Shown here: piece after piece, positions 8,937-16,944 of the stretch | Layout: the number at the start of each line of letters is the position of its first letter | How positions within the stretch are numbered: position 1 is the first letter of the stretch | NCBI GenBank assembly: GCA_963550135.1 | Contig: CAUVBP010000001.1 | Span: 40,511-104,510, forward strand | Direction of reading: 5' to 3' | DNA length: 64,000 nt | Origin: Saccharimonas sp963550135 | GTDB lineage: Bacteria; Patescibacteriota; Saccharimonadia; Saccharimonadales; Saccharimonadaceae | Program-made: the position numbers and the translations under genes | The notes under the pieces: model-generated | Databases searched by the model: none | What the model saw: the letters and a program-made list of their open reading frames with translations, nothing else | What the model was told of the DNA's origin: nothing

Positions 8937-9916
8937 TATTCTCCTCGTTTTGGTAATTGTTTCTCGGTGATTGGCATAGCGTGCAGTTTGACACCTTTAT
9001 ACAAGATGCCATCTTTGGCGCCAATCTTAGTAACGACGCTAGTCGAATTGGCGCTAGCAAAAATAATCGAATCTTTTAAGTTTTTACCTTGCGCCCACTG
9101 GCTCAAAAAGCCGCTAGCAAAAGCATCGCCGGCGCCCGTGCGATCGACTACTGGCACGTCTTCATACATACCAGCGCGCACCAATGTCTTACCGTCTGTC
9201 GCTATCACGCCATTTGGACCGTCGCTGACGATCACTGTCGGACAATAGTGCAGCGCCCGCAGAGCTAACTCCTCGATAGTCTCGCCAGCCACTAGTTTTT
9301 GCATCTCTTCTTTGTTGGTGCAAAGCACGTCAACTGTGTCCAGCAAACCTTTTAGCTTTTCTGGATCAGCTAGCTCCGGGCCAGCCGGGTTGAGCATGAC
9401 TTTGGCGCCAACGCGCTCAGCTTCGTCCAAAATCACCCGTAACACCGTCAGGCTGTTGTCGGCCAACGACGTCGGATAAATCCAATCAGCCTGGCTGATA
9501 GCTTGTAAATTCAAGCGGCTAGCATCCTTGCCAAATGTCCGCCCGCGGTGGTTCAAAATCGTTCGCTCGCCATTGGTCGCAATCAAAATTACTGAATAGC
9601 CAGCTTGCATTCGATCATCAATCAAGACGTCGCGCGTATCGACACCCTCGGCATCAAGCGCCGCAATCACCGCCTGGCTAGCCGAGTCATTACCCAGAGC
9701 CCACATATAGCGGCTATCCAGGCCCTGGCGAGCAAAAGTTGTCGCGACATTTGTAGCATTGCCGCCAGTGCTGAAGATTACGTCTTCGACTTCCATTTTG
9801 ATACCTAACGGCAGCTCGGTAAAGACTTTCTTGCCGCGGGTATGTGGATCGAATTCGTTACTGCGCAAGAATACGTCTTGCGTGCCTTTGCCGATTGCTA
9901 AAATTTTAACCGCCAC
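8936..9916 (-). CDS. PfkB-family carbohydrate kinase
   Basis: A 326-residue ribokinase-like enzyme. The N-terminal substrate glycine region (FSTGGNATNVATTFARQG) and the C-terminal DRTGAGDAFASGFLSQW motif with its catalytic Asp are intact. Substrate cannot be read from sequence: ribose, fructose-6-phosphate, 1-phosphofructose and nucleosides are all used by this fold. Its position directly after class II aldolase makes a phosphofructokinase-like role attractive, but this is inference. The start is GTG overlapping the aldolase stop (TAGTG), so translation is coupled. Confidence 0.88.
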   Translation of the reverse strand: MAVKILAIGKGTQDVFLRSNEFDPHTRGKKVFTELPLGIKMEVEDVIFSTGGNATNVATTFARQGLDSRYMWALGNDSASQAVIAALDAEGVDTRDVLIDDRMQAGYSVILIATNGERTILNHRGRTFGKDASRLNLQAISQADWIYPTSLADNSLTVLRVILDEAERVGAKVMLNPAGPELADPEKLKGLLDTVDVLCTNKEEMQKLVAGETIEELALRALHYCPTVIVSDGPNGVIATDGKTLVRAGMYEDVPVVDRTGAGDAFASGFLSQWAQGKNLKDSIIFASANSTSVVTKIGAKDGILYKGVKLHAMPITEKQLPKRGE

Positions 9917-10830
9917 TAAAGCGTCGCCTTTCCGGCACTGCCAAAGGCGCCAATTTTCTCTTCAACGACTTTTTGGACGGCATCGTAAACTTCGGGCATC
10001 AGCTTGAAAACAGCATACTCATCAGGATTCTCGCGCAAAACCTTTTCGAGCGTAGTACGGAAAGCATAGCGCAAATCGCTGTTGATATTGATCTTGCTAA
10101 CGCCGATTTTGGATGCATCCTCGAAGTAGTGTAGCGGCGTACCGCTACCGCCATGCAGGCTAATCTGGCAGTTGATTGCCGCGCGAATCTGGCGCAACAG
10201 GTCTAAATCGAGAATCTTCGGTACCGGATACAACCCGTGCAAGTTCCCAACTTGCACCGCCATAGTATCAATGCCTGTGGCATCGACAAAACTCTTGGCT
10301 TCCTCGGGCTTAGTATTCCATTTTTTGACCTCTTCGTAGTCGATTTCTTCTTTATGCAAGTTAGAATCGCCAAAGAAATAGCGTTCCTCGGCCTCGACCA
10401 GCGCGCCCGTAAACTTAGCATATTTGACAACTTCGCGAGTTTTCTCGATAATTTCCTCGAGCGAAGCATCGTGATTAGCCTGCGAAATATCGATATGAAT
10501 AAATTCAAAGCCAGCATCAATAGCCTGTTTGCAGCCCTCGACTGTCGGCGCGTGATCAAGGTTGATATACATCTCGACACCGTAGTTTTGGCTATAATTA
10601 TCGACCAAATCGCGAATATTCTCGTAGCCGCCCAGCGAAGCTGCTTCATTAGCGCTAACTTCGACCATCACTGGCGCGCTGGTTTTTTGCGCTGCCTGGC
10701 AAATCGCACGCAATGTTTCTTGATTGTCAATGTTAAAAGCGCCCACCGCGAAACCTTCTTGCCGGCTGCGGCGCATGAGATCACGCGCCCGGCTGGTACG
10801 CTGGCGAATTTCATCAATTGATAAGCTCAT
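9916..10830 (-). CDS. fba: Class II fructose-bisphosphate aldolase
   Basis: A 304-residue zinc aldolase interconverting fructose-1,6-bisphosphate with DHAP and glyceraldehyde-3-phosphate. Landmarks are FAVGAFNIDN, the YINLDHA segment with the catalytic Asp and zinc His, VEAEERY, the second zinc His in VGNLHGLYP, the third in SLHGGSGT, and KININSDLR for phosphate binding. An AAAGGAGA ribosome site precedes the ATG and the gene follows the transketolase C-terminal subunit by 14 nt. Confidence 0.95.
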   Translation of the reverse strand: MSLSIDEIRQRTSRARDLMRRSRQEGFAVGAFNIDNQETLRAICQAAQKTSAPVMVEVSANEAASLGGYENIRDLVDNYSQNYGVEMYINLDHAPTVEGCKQAIDAGFEFIHIDISQANHDASLEEIIEKTREVVKYAKFTGALVEAEERYFFGDSNLHKEEIDYEEVKKWNTKPEEAKSFVDATGIDTMAVQVGNLHGLYPVPKILDLDLLRQIRAAINCQISLHGGSGTPLHYFEDASKIGVSKININSDLRYAFRTTLEKVLRENPDEYAVFKLMPEVYDAVQKVVEEKIGAFGSAGKATL

Positions 10831-10844
10831 GTTGTCTCCTTTCC

Positions 10845-11870
10845 TTAAAATCCTGCATGGTATTGCGGCACGCGATCAACAAATTCGCGCGTCTTCTGGG
10901 CGATACTCGCTTCGTCAAGTCCAAAGGCTTGCAGCAACTCGTCAGCCTCGCCACTCTCGCCGAAACGATCATTCATGCCGATGCGCAATAATGGCGACGG
11001 TAGCTGTTCGCCTAGTAGTTCGGCAACAGCGCCGCCCAAACCGCCAGCAATTTGCGCGTCCTCAACTGTAACTACCCGGCCAGTTTTGCGAACACTAGCC
11101 AGAATCGTCTCGTTATCGAGCGGCTTGACCGTCGGCACATGCACCACTTCGACCGAGACGCTGCTGCTTTGCAATTCATTCGCCGCCCGCAGCGCGTACG
11201 CCGTCATGATGCCGGTGCTAACAATCGTCGCATCGCTGCCCTGGCGCAACACATACGCCTGGCCAATCTCGAACGGCGAATCCGGCGTACTAAATGTCGG
11301 CGTAGCAGCGCGCGTTAACCGCAAATAAGCCGGCTTATCAGTCCTGGCAAGTACTTTGGTGGCTCTCTCAGCCTCAATAGCATCACCCGGGCAAACGACA
11401 ATCATGTTCGGCAACACCCGCATCAACGCGATGTCCTCAAACATTTGGTGGGTAGCACCATCCGGCCCAACCGTCGTGCCGCTATGTCCGCCGACAATCT
11501 TAACCGGCATGTCGTTAAGCGCAATCGTCGCTTTAATTTGTTCCCAACTGCGCCCCGGATGAAACGCCGCGTAACTGGCTGCAAACGGAATTTTACCAGC
11601 GCGCGCTAGGCCGCTTGCCACCGTCGCTAAATTCTGCTCGGCGATCCCAACCTCGATATAACGCTCAGGGAAAGCCTTGGCAAAGGCATCCATTTTGACG
11701 CTCTCGACCAAATCAGCGCACAGACCGACTACTCGCTCATCAGCTTCGCCGGCCGCCTTCAAGCCGCGCCCAAAACCAGCACGCGTGGCTTCTGCTTCTG
11801 GTTTTTCATTATAAATGTTGTCATTTAGAGGATAATTATACACGGCCTTCTCCTGAATATCGTTTTGCAT
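10845..11870 (-). CDS. Transketolase, C-terminal (pyrimidine-binding) subunit
   Basis: A 341-residue half-transketolase carrying the pyrimidine-binding and C-terminal domains: VGLCADLVESVKMDAF, ERYIEVGIAEQNLA with the conserved Glu that activates thiamine diphosphate, GGHSGTTVGPDGATHQ, and VTVEDAQIAGGLGGAV. It pairs with the N-terminal subunit at 12899-13768. The 5' end overlaps the preceding proline-rich membrane-protein gene by 35 nt; no later in-frame ATG preserves the domain. Split transketolases are normal in many bacteria and archaea, so this is not a frameshift. Confidence 0.93.
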   Translation of the reverse strand: MQNDIQEKAVYNYPLNDNIYNEKPEAEATRAGFGRGLKAAGEADERVVGLCADLVESVKMDAFAKAFPERYIEVGIAEQNLATVASGLARAGKIPFAASYAAFHPGRSWEQIKATIALNDMPVKIVGGHSGTTVGPDGATHQMFEDIALMRVLPNMIVVCPGDAIEAERATKVLARTDKPAYLRLTRAATPTFSTPDSPFEIGQAYVLRQGSDATIVSTGIMTAYALRAANELQSSSVSVEVVHVPTVKPLDNETILASVRKTGRVVTVEDAQIAGGLGGAVAELLGEQLPSPLLRIGMNDRFGESGEADELLQAFGLDEASIAQKTREFVDRVPQYHAGF

Positions 11871-12906
11871 CTTTTTTCTCGAGAATCACTAGTGATCGGA
11901 ACATCGCCTTGGCACTTTCTGAAACAGCGAGCGATTCTTTATTGTTGTATAAGTACAATAAGTAACTTCCTTTACCGTATGCTCGCGAGCAAATCACTGA
12001 TAAATGCGGCTTACCGCTGCTGTCATTAGCCAAAACGCGAGCACACAAAAGTTGCACAGCGCCGCGGTCATTCGCGAAATCAGCAAATGACTGATACCAC
12101 TCTATACCAGTCACCAAGTCACCGTTACTCTTCGCATTTCCGATCTTGTCTTCGATAACTTTTCGCGAATTAACTCTATCAGAACTACTGATAAAATTTT
12201 CGCTACCAACCACAGATATAGTCATTAAGAGTCCACTGCCATCAGAATACCAATGAACGCCATTATCGTTTTCCTTTTCAGTCCAACCTTCTGGCAATTT
12301 GCCGTTTTCGATGCGCCAAACTGGTGAACCCTGCGGCTGGTAATTATCATCAAGCGAGGCACTTCGGACAGTTCTGGCGCTGTCCTTTTCCTTACCTTTG
12401 TTATCGCCGGCGTGATCAAATTGCGAGAAAAGCGGCTGCATCGCCCCAGACACTAGAAGTATCGTAACGATAATAGAAATAACAAGCGTAACCGAATTAA
12501 TAATAATACCGATAACACCTGCTGCTTTCGAAGTACCGTAGCGGTTCGCCTTGACAACGCTAGCAATACCGAGCGGCAAGCCAATCATACTCATCCAGAG
12601 CAAGCCAAGTATGATACTAACAGCGCCCATCCAGTTGCCCGGCGACTGTGTTGGCGCAGGCTGTGAATACGGATAAGCGTAAGGGCTAGCCGGCGGATAA
12701 GTATTGTTTGCCGGCGGAGCGGTATACTGCGGAGCAGCATATTGCGGCGCTGGCGGCGAAACAGGCGGCGCTGAGGCAGCTGGCTGAACTGTCGGCTCTG
12801 ACGGAACAGATGCGGCCGAAGACTTCGGCGGTTTCGGCGGCTTTGGTGGAGTTGGCGGTTTCGGCGCCTTGGACGGCATCGAATTGTTAGACGATTGATT
12901 ACTCAT
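11836..12906 (-). CDS. Proline-rich DUF4190-like membrane protein wedged between transketolase halves
   Basis: About 356 residues. Residues 1-95 are low-complexity Pro/Ala/Tyr-rich (PPKPPKPPKSS, AAPQYTAPPAN). Two hydrophobic helices follow (WMGAVSIILGLLWMSMIGLP; VIGIIINSVTLVISIIV) with the intervening GIASVVKANRYG seen in DUF4190-type proteins. A probably extracytoplasmic domain of about 180 residues ends the protein. The start at 12906 is preferred over 12921 because AGGAGG lies just upstream; ATGAGTAA overlaps the transketolase N-subunit stop. Function unknown. Confidence 0.75.
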   Translation of the reverse strand: MSNQSSNNSMPSKAPKPPTPPKPPKPPKSSAASVPSEPTVQPAASAPPVSPPAPQYAAPQYTAPPANNTYPPASPYAYPYSQPAPTQSPGNWMGAVSIILGLLWMSMIGLPLGIASVVKANRYGTSKAAGVIGIIINSVTLVISIIVTILLVSGAMQPLFSQFDHAGDNKGKEKDSARTVRSASLDDNYQPQGSPVWRIENGKLPEGWTEKENDNGVHWYSDGSGLLMTISVVGSENFISSSDRVNSRKVIEDKIGNAKSNGDLVTGIEWYQSFADFANDRGAVQLLCARVLANDSSGKPHLSVICSRAYGKGSYLLYLYNNKESLAVSESAKAMFRSLVILEKKDAKRYSGEGRV

Positions 12907-13768
12907 AATATCCTCCTGCATCTTGCTGTGATTCTGAATGCGCCAAATCAGCCAGCGCCGTAGTCGCCTGATCGCTTGAGGGCGCTACGCCGTGCCACTT
13001 GTAATCGTATTCCATGAAGCCAACACCGCGGCCCGGAATCGTATGCGCGATGATACAACACGGCCGGTTCTCGATCGCCTTGGCTAAGTTTACCGCATCG
13101 ATGATGCCTTCAATATTGTTGCCGTCGATTTCTTGGACGTGCCAGCCGAAACTTTCCCACTTGCCGCGCAAATTTTCCAGCGGCATGACGTCTTCGGTCG
13201 GACCGTCAATCTGAATATTATTACGGTCAATGAAGAGGATTAACTGGCGTAATTTATACTTACCGGCAAACATCGCCGACTCCCAGATATTACCTTCATC
13301 AAGCTCGCCGTCGCCGGCAATCGCGTACACCCAGCGGTGGCGCTGCTTATCCAGATACTGTAACGCATACGCGTAACCCGCCGCTTGCCCGATGCCGCTG
13401 CCTAGCGGCCCGGAAGTATTCTCGAGCCCTGGTAACTTGACGCGCTCTGGGTGGCCTTGCAAACGCGATCCGAGCTTGCGTAGCGTCGACAGCTCCTCGA
13501 CTGGGAAGTATCCTGCCTCGGCCATGGCCGCGTATTGTACTGGCACTGTGTGGCCATTACTCAACATGAAGATATCGCGCTCTGGCCATTCAGGATTCTG
13601 CGGATCGATATTCATAATATTGAAATATAGTGCCGTGACGATATCCGCCAGCCCCAGCGCACCGCCTGGGTGCCCGCTCTTGGCTAGCTCTAGCATATGA
13701 ACTACGTCGCGCCGCACGTCGTTGGCTTTTATTTTGAGCTGTGGAATAGATAATTTCTCGCGAGCCAC
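12899..13768 (-). CDS. Transketolase, N-terminal (ThDP-binding) subunit
   Basis: A 289-residue half-enzyme containing the diphosphate-binding domain: AKSGHPGGALGLADIV, GPLGSGIGQAAGYA, and AGDGELDEGNIWESAMFAG with the GDG metal/ThDP motif, then IDRNNIQIDG. With the C-terminal half it moves two-carbon units in the non-oxidative pentose-phosphate pathway. GTG start directly after the rpe stop (TAGGTG). Together with rpe and rpiB this covers most of the non-oxidative branch. Confidence 0.94.
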   Translation of the reverse strand: MAREKLSIPQLKIKANDVRRDVVHMLELAKSGHPGGALGLADIVTALYFNIMNIDPQNPEWPERDIFMLSNGHTVPVQYAAMAEAGYFPVEELSTLRKLGSRLQGHPERVKLPGLENTSGPLGSGIGQAAGYAYALQYLDKQRHRWVYAIAGDGELDEGNIWESAMFAGKYKLRQLILFIDRNNIQIDGPTEDVMPLENLRGKWESFGWHVQEIDGNNIEGIIDAVNLAKAIENRPCCIIAHTIPGRGVGFMEYDYKWHGVAPSSDQATTALADLAHSESQQDAGGYYE

Positions 13769-14413
13769 CTAAATTACTCCTTGCTTATTAACTTCTGCTA
13801 CTAATTTCTGATAAGCTTCTGCCGGATCTGGCGCCGAATGGATAGCGCTGCCGCAGTTGACGATATTAACGCCGCCTTGCGCCAGGCTAAAAACATTTTC
13901 GAGCGTCGCGCCGCCATCCCAGCCGACTTCAACGCTAGGATGAATACTGCGAATCAAGCGAACCTTTTCCAGCTGCATCAAGCTAGCCTTGCCGCCGTAG
14001 TGGCCCAAATCACCGCTAAACACCAGTACATGATCAACTGCGCTGATGACATCTTTGACGGTATTTGGCACCGTCGGGCGCAACAATCCCACGCCAGTCT
14101 GAATACCCGAAGCTTTGAGCTGCTGGATAGAAGGCTGTAAATCCTCATCAACTTCGGCATGAAAAATCACCAGCGATGGCCGCATTTGCACCAAAGCATC
14201 AACATACAAACTCGGCCGCGCTACCATAGCATGGATATCAACCTGCCAATCCTGCGGCCACCACATCTCGCTCAGCTCAACGGTTTTAGTCGGTGCAAAT
14301 TCGCCATCAGCCAAATCTAGATGAACACGCTTAGCAAACGGTGATAAACGCTCAATCGTTAGCTTGTAATCTTCTGCATTTTCGCAGAGCACTGTTGGAA
14401 CAATCTCGGCCAT
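13769..14413 (-). CDS. rpe: Ribulose-phosphate 3-epimerase-like protein
   Basis: A 214-residue TIM-barrel protein when started at MAEIVPTVLCENAED (14413), where ATG overlaps the rpiB stop (TGATG); the frame runs open further upstream but inside rpiB. Epimerase-like elements are VHLDLADGEF, VDIHAMVARPS, VIFHAEVDE, VLVFSGDLGHYGG and VGWDGGATLENV. The usual metal-binding HxDxMDGxF is altered to HLDLADGEF (Met replaced by Ala) and the VxPGxxGQ loop to FSGDLGHYGG, so it is a divergent member. Context supports ribulose-5-phosphate/xylulose-5-phosphate conversion. Confidence 0.82.
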   Translation of the reverse strand: MAEIVPTVLCENAEDYKLTIERLSPFAKRVHLDLADGEFAPTKTVELSEMWWPQDWQVDIHAMVARPSLYVDALVQMRPSLVIFHAEVDEDLQPSIQQLKASGIQTGVGLLRPTVPNTVKDVISAVDHVLVFSGDLGHYGGKASLMQLEKVRLIRSIHPSVEVGWDGGATLENVFSLAQGGVNIVNCGSAIHSAPDPAEAYQKLVAEVNKQGVI

Positions 14414-14874
14414 CAGAAAGCATCCAATTCTGCGTTGCGGCGAACAAACCGCGCCGCGCCGGCAAATGGCGTAGCGATCCACTCGTCAATAATTTCTTTC
14501 CAGAGTTCTAAGTCGTCGCCCGGAGCGTCCAACACCCGCGCTGGCAAACACAAAACGTTACAGTCGTTATCATTGCGGCACTCATGTGCTTCGAACTTAT
14601 CCCAGATCACTGCCGCCCGGATGCCGCGAAAACGGTTAGCTGCCATCGCCATACCTTGGCCGCCAGTGCAAACCAAAATTGCCCGCGGATCAGTAGAATC
14701 GTCCTCGCCCAATACCTTGGTCACGGCCATCTGAGCAAACTGCGGGAAGTCGTCTTGCGGATCGAGTATCTTATCGCCGACATCCTCCCACTCGATGCCG
14801 CGCTTGGTCAGATAAGCTTCAATCTTCTCCTTCAGATAAAACCCACCGTGATCCGCTCCTAGAAAAATCTTCAT
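14413..14874 (-). CDS. rpiB: Ribose-5-phosphate isomerase B family protein
   Basis: A 153-residue RpiB/LacAB-family protein starting MKIFLGADHGGFYLKEKI (14874). The Cys region VCTGGQGMAMAANRFRGIRAA corresponds to the RpiB CGTGxGMxxAANK motif with the catalytic Cys retained. It is the first gene of the sugar-phosphate operon. TATACT lies exactly 6 nt before the ATG with TTGCCA 17 bp further upstream and no Shine-Dalgarno, so a leaderless transcript is likely. This supports the 14874 start over the longer upstream frame. Confidence 0.9.
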   Translation of the reverse strand: MKIFLGADHGGFYLKEKIEAYLTKRGIEWEDVGDKILDPQDDFPQFAQMAVTKVLGEDDSTDPRAILVCTGGQGMAMAANRFRGIRAAVIWDKFEAHECRNDNDCNVLCLPARVLDAPGDDLELWKEIIDEWIATPFAGAARFVRRNAELDAF

Positions 14875-14935
14875 ACTACAAGTATAAGCATAATATGCGC
14901 CCCTGGCAAGCCCCGTTAGAGTAGGTCTGCTGACC

Positions 14936-15006
14936 AAAAGAAAATCCCGCCCCCAGCGGGGATGGTCGAGCTCAGATTGAGCTAGCCATCCCCGCCAGGT
15001 GGCGGG
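14936..15006 (-). terminator. Multi-hairpin intrinsic terminator of cassette E
   Basis: Read on the minus strand, CCCGCC (15006-15001) pairs with GGCGGG (14951-14946). Inside, GGGGATGG pairs with CCATCCCC around an AGCTCA stem, and the RNA leaves as ATTTTCTTTT. A second hairpin, GCGGTTT/AAACCGC at 15028-15050, lies between this and the gene. The overall form suits strong termination or 3' end protection of the GC-rich gene at 15092. Confidence 0.7.
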
Positions 15007-15091
15007 AAGAAGCGGAGGAAGTTTTAAGCGGTTTTCCTCTCTGAAACCGCACTCAATTTTTTACCCGGTAGAGTTCCCGGGGTAGTAGAGG

Positions 15092-15544
15092 TCAGTGACT
15101 GGACCGCCTAGCGGCGCGCCTAGCGGCGGCCTCAAGGAATCTGGTGGTGGCGTCCTGCCACCACTCGTCATACCTCTCATCGAGCGGCAGCCTAGTGGCC
15201 GGCGAGGAATAGAATCGGTCCCTCCTAAAGGAGGGAACACCCTCCTTGCTATAGTACACCTCAAAGAACCTGTGTCCAAAGGCGAAGAATCCACCATCGC
15301 TGACACGGGCAACGCCCATCCCCTTCCCTGCATCCGTGGGCATCCACGCCACAATGCCCTGGTAGGGTTTGGACAAGAAGGGGTGCGTCACCCCCTCGTA
15401 CGTGATACTAGGCCGGGGGGCGTCTCCCCCCGGCCACATGTCCCGGAGCAAAGGCCTCGGGACGGTGAAGTCCCGAGCCCAGACGTCATCGAGAACAGCC
15501 TCGATGATGTCGTCAGACAAAGGGATGACATTGAAGGTAGCCAT
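15092..15544 (-). CDS. Cassette E: GC-rich orphan protein
   Basis: A 150-residue protein (MATFNVIPLSDDIIEAVLDD to the C-terminal AAARRAARRSSH) with no recognised family. It is soluble-looking, rich in Asp/Arg/Trp/Phe, with a basic helical C-terminus. Start at 15544 is chosen because GAAAGGGG lies 8-9 nt upstream; a longer frame begins at 15595. GC-rich codons (many CGG, CCC, GGG) differ sharply from neighbouring genes, suggesting acquisition or special selection. The leader and terminator are elaborately structured, as in cassettes A-D. Confidence 0.65.
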   Translation of the reverse strand: MATFNVIPLSDDIIEAVLDDVWARDFTVPRPLLRDMWPGGDAPRPSITYEGVTHPFLSKPYQGIVAWMPTDAGKGMGVARVSDGGFFAFGHRFFEVYYSKEGVPSFRRDRFYSSPATRLPLDERYDEWWQDATTRFLEAAARRAARRSSH

Positions 15545-15787
15545 TTTAGGCCCCTTTCTGCCCCATGTGGGGCGTTTGGAGCTTGACCTTTTCAAGCTCT
15601 CTACGGCAGCATCAAAAAATACCCAGGCTAGACTGGCGTTTTAGCGCCAGCGCTATTCGTGCTTTTAACCTGAATTAACTAAACTTAATAATGCCGTAGA
15701 GAGCTTAAAATTGTGCCTATCTACTACAGATTTTATTGTTAGTGAGCATGTCGCTGATCCTGTATTTTGCCTATACGGGATGGACAT
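15545..15787 (-). promoter_or_regulatory. Long structured 5' leader of cassette E with mutually exclusive stems
   Basis: About 243 nt between predicted transcription start and the ATG. Positions 15593-15607 and 15692-15706 are perfect 15-bp inverted repeats (AAGCTCTCTACGGCA). A second hairpin, GAGCTTGA/TCAAGCTC (15579-15599), uses part of the same arm, so the two stems cannot form together. A GCCCC/GGGGC hairpin (15560-15573) lies just before the Shine-Dalgarno, and CTGGCG/CGCCAG sits in the large loop. The layout looks like a switch or attenuator; no known riboswitch class was recognised. Confidence 0.55.
15665..15787 (-). CDS. Possible 40-residue leader peptide upstream of cassette E
   Basis: An ATG at 15787 lies exactly 6 nt after the TAGTAT box, the spacing seen at many leaderless starts in this window, and opens a 40-codon frame (MSIPYRQNTGSATCSLTIKS onward) ending in TAA. 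It overlaps the 5' arm of the leader stem, so its translation would interfere with folding. No homology is recognised, and chance remains likely. Confidence 0.35.
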   Translation of the reverse strand: MSIPYRQNTGSATCSLTIKSVVDRHNFKLSTALLSLVNSG

Positions 15788-15793
15788 ACTATG

Positions 15794-15822
15794 ATACTAC
15801 CACACTTTACGATAAATGTCAA
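15794..15822 (-). promoter_or_regulatory. Sigma70-type promoter for cassette E
   Basis: On the minus strand TTGACA (15822-15817), a 17-bp spacer and TAGTAT (15799-15794) form a near-consensus promoter between the GAPDH-like gene and cassette E. Its -10 is not the TATATA palindrome of cassettes A-D. Confidence 0.7.
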
Positions 15823-15871
15823 GACTTTTATGCATATTTTTGGCTTTTTCGGCAATTTTATTATAAATATG

Positions 15872-16864
15872 TCATACATTTCGCGCATAGCGGCCAGTTT
15901 CAGCCGCCAACTCGACCAAGCGGTTGGCACTGGCCCACTCGCCATCGTACCAGGACGACACTTGCACCAATCGCCCGCCAACCACCGACGTCAAGCCAGC
16001 ATCAACTGTCGAGCTGTAGCTATTGCCGCGAAAATCTTCGGCTACCAACTCTTTATCAGTGACCGCCAAAATACCGTTATATAGCGGTTCGCGGGCAGCA
16101 TGCGTTAAAATTTCGTTTATTTTCTTGGCTGCGACTGGTTCGCGCAGCAGCAGCGAAATCGTTGATAGACCGACATTACCATACCGGCGGCTGCTAATTG
16201 CAAGCCCGCTTACTGCGCTCGCAACATTTGGCAGAACTGCCTGCAATCGCTGGCCGTAATCAGCCGCCATCGCCACCAAGTCGCTGTCGCCCAGACGCTC
16301 AGTCTTTAACAGCGAACCAGCAAAATAATAACTGCCAGCCGCTGTAATCGTCGCTGCCTCGACACCAACCGCTTGGTCAAGCGTAGCGATAACCGGCGCT
16401 ACCGAGCTAATCGCCGCATCGCCGCTGCAGACAATATCCGTCGAGGCGTTAACCAATCTGTCATTGACGCCCATGACAATCGTCGCAAAATCAGCGCACT
16501 GCGACAACGACGCCACGCGCCGAGCGCCAGCTGTCCGATGGCGGCGTAGTTCAGCAGCATCAGTCTGACATCCAGCATCGATCAAAACATCAATACCGAG
16601 GTCGTCCCACGGCAATTTGGTTGTCCGCTTGTCGCTTATGATAGGAATGATCCGGTCGCCAACATATAGCGACACGTCGCCAGTGCCAATCGCCTTGGCA
16701 TAATGGCCATAAATCGAGTCGTGCTTCAGCAGATAAGCGCACTGCTCGGCGCTCAGATGCGTCCGAATAGCCGCTATTTCGATATCTGAACGGCTCTGCG
16801 CAATTTTGAAAACACTCCGGCCAACCCGGCAAAAACCGTTAATCGCTACTTTTATTTTCACCAT
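15872..16864 (-). CDS. Degenerate type I GAPDH homologue lacking the catalytic Cys
   Basis: A 330-residue protein with a clear GAPDH N-terminus (VAINGFCRVGRSVFK), HDSIYGHY, VIDAG-like strand and C-terminal SYSSTVDAGLT and SWYDGEWASANRLVEL. The active-site block that should read SCTTNC reads DAAISS (Ala about 150 replaces Cys), and the catalytic His region is replaced by ITAAGSYYF. Reading frame is intact, so this is a retained paralogue, not a pseudogene by decay. Enzyme activity as GAPDH is unlikely; NAD-binding, regulatory or moonlighting roles are possible. Start at ATG 16864 (GTG at 16870 also possible) fits the AAGGAG site. Confidence 0.85.
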   Translation of the reverse strand: MVKIKVAINGFCRVGRSVFKIAQSRSDIEIAAIRTHLSAEQCAYLLKHDSIYGHYAKAIGTGDVSLYVGDRIIPIISDKRTTKLPWDDLGIDVLIDAGCQTDAAELRRHRTAGARRVASLSQCADFATIVMGVNDRLVNASTDIVCSGDAAISSVAPVIATLDQAVGVEAATITAAGSYYFAGSLLKTERLGDSDLVAMAADYGQRLQAVLPNVASAVSGLAISSRRYGNVGLSTISLLLREPVAAKKINEILTHAAREPLYNGILAVTDKELVAEDFRGNSYSSTVDAGLTSVVGGRLVQVSSWYDGEWASANRLVELAAETGRYARNV

Positions 16865-16944
16865 GCCCACTCCTTGATTAAGCCATCTTTGCTAATATTT
16901 TAGCAAAAGCGCAATAGCTTTGGCAAATTTGCTATAATAAGGAT

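Noticed and set aside
10845..13768. Frameshifted single transketolase gene
   Set aside because: The halves have separate starts, ribosome sites and a complete gene between them; split transketolase is a known arrangement.
15739..15981. 80-residue frame on the minus strand between GAPDH-like gene and cassette E
   Set aside because: It overlaps the end of the GAPDH-like gene and the promoter, in a different frame with no ribosome site.
15872..16864. GAPDH pseudogene through frameshift
   Set aside because: The frame is intact over 330 codons and ends at the normal family position; only the active site is replaced.
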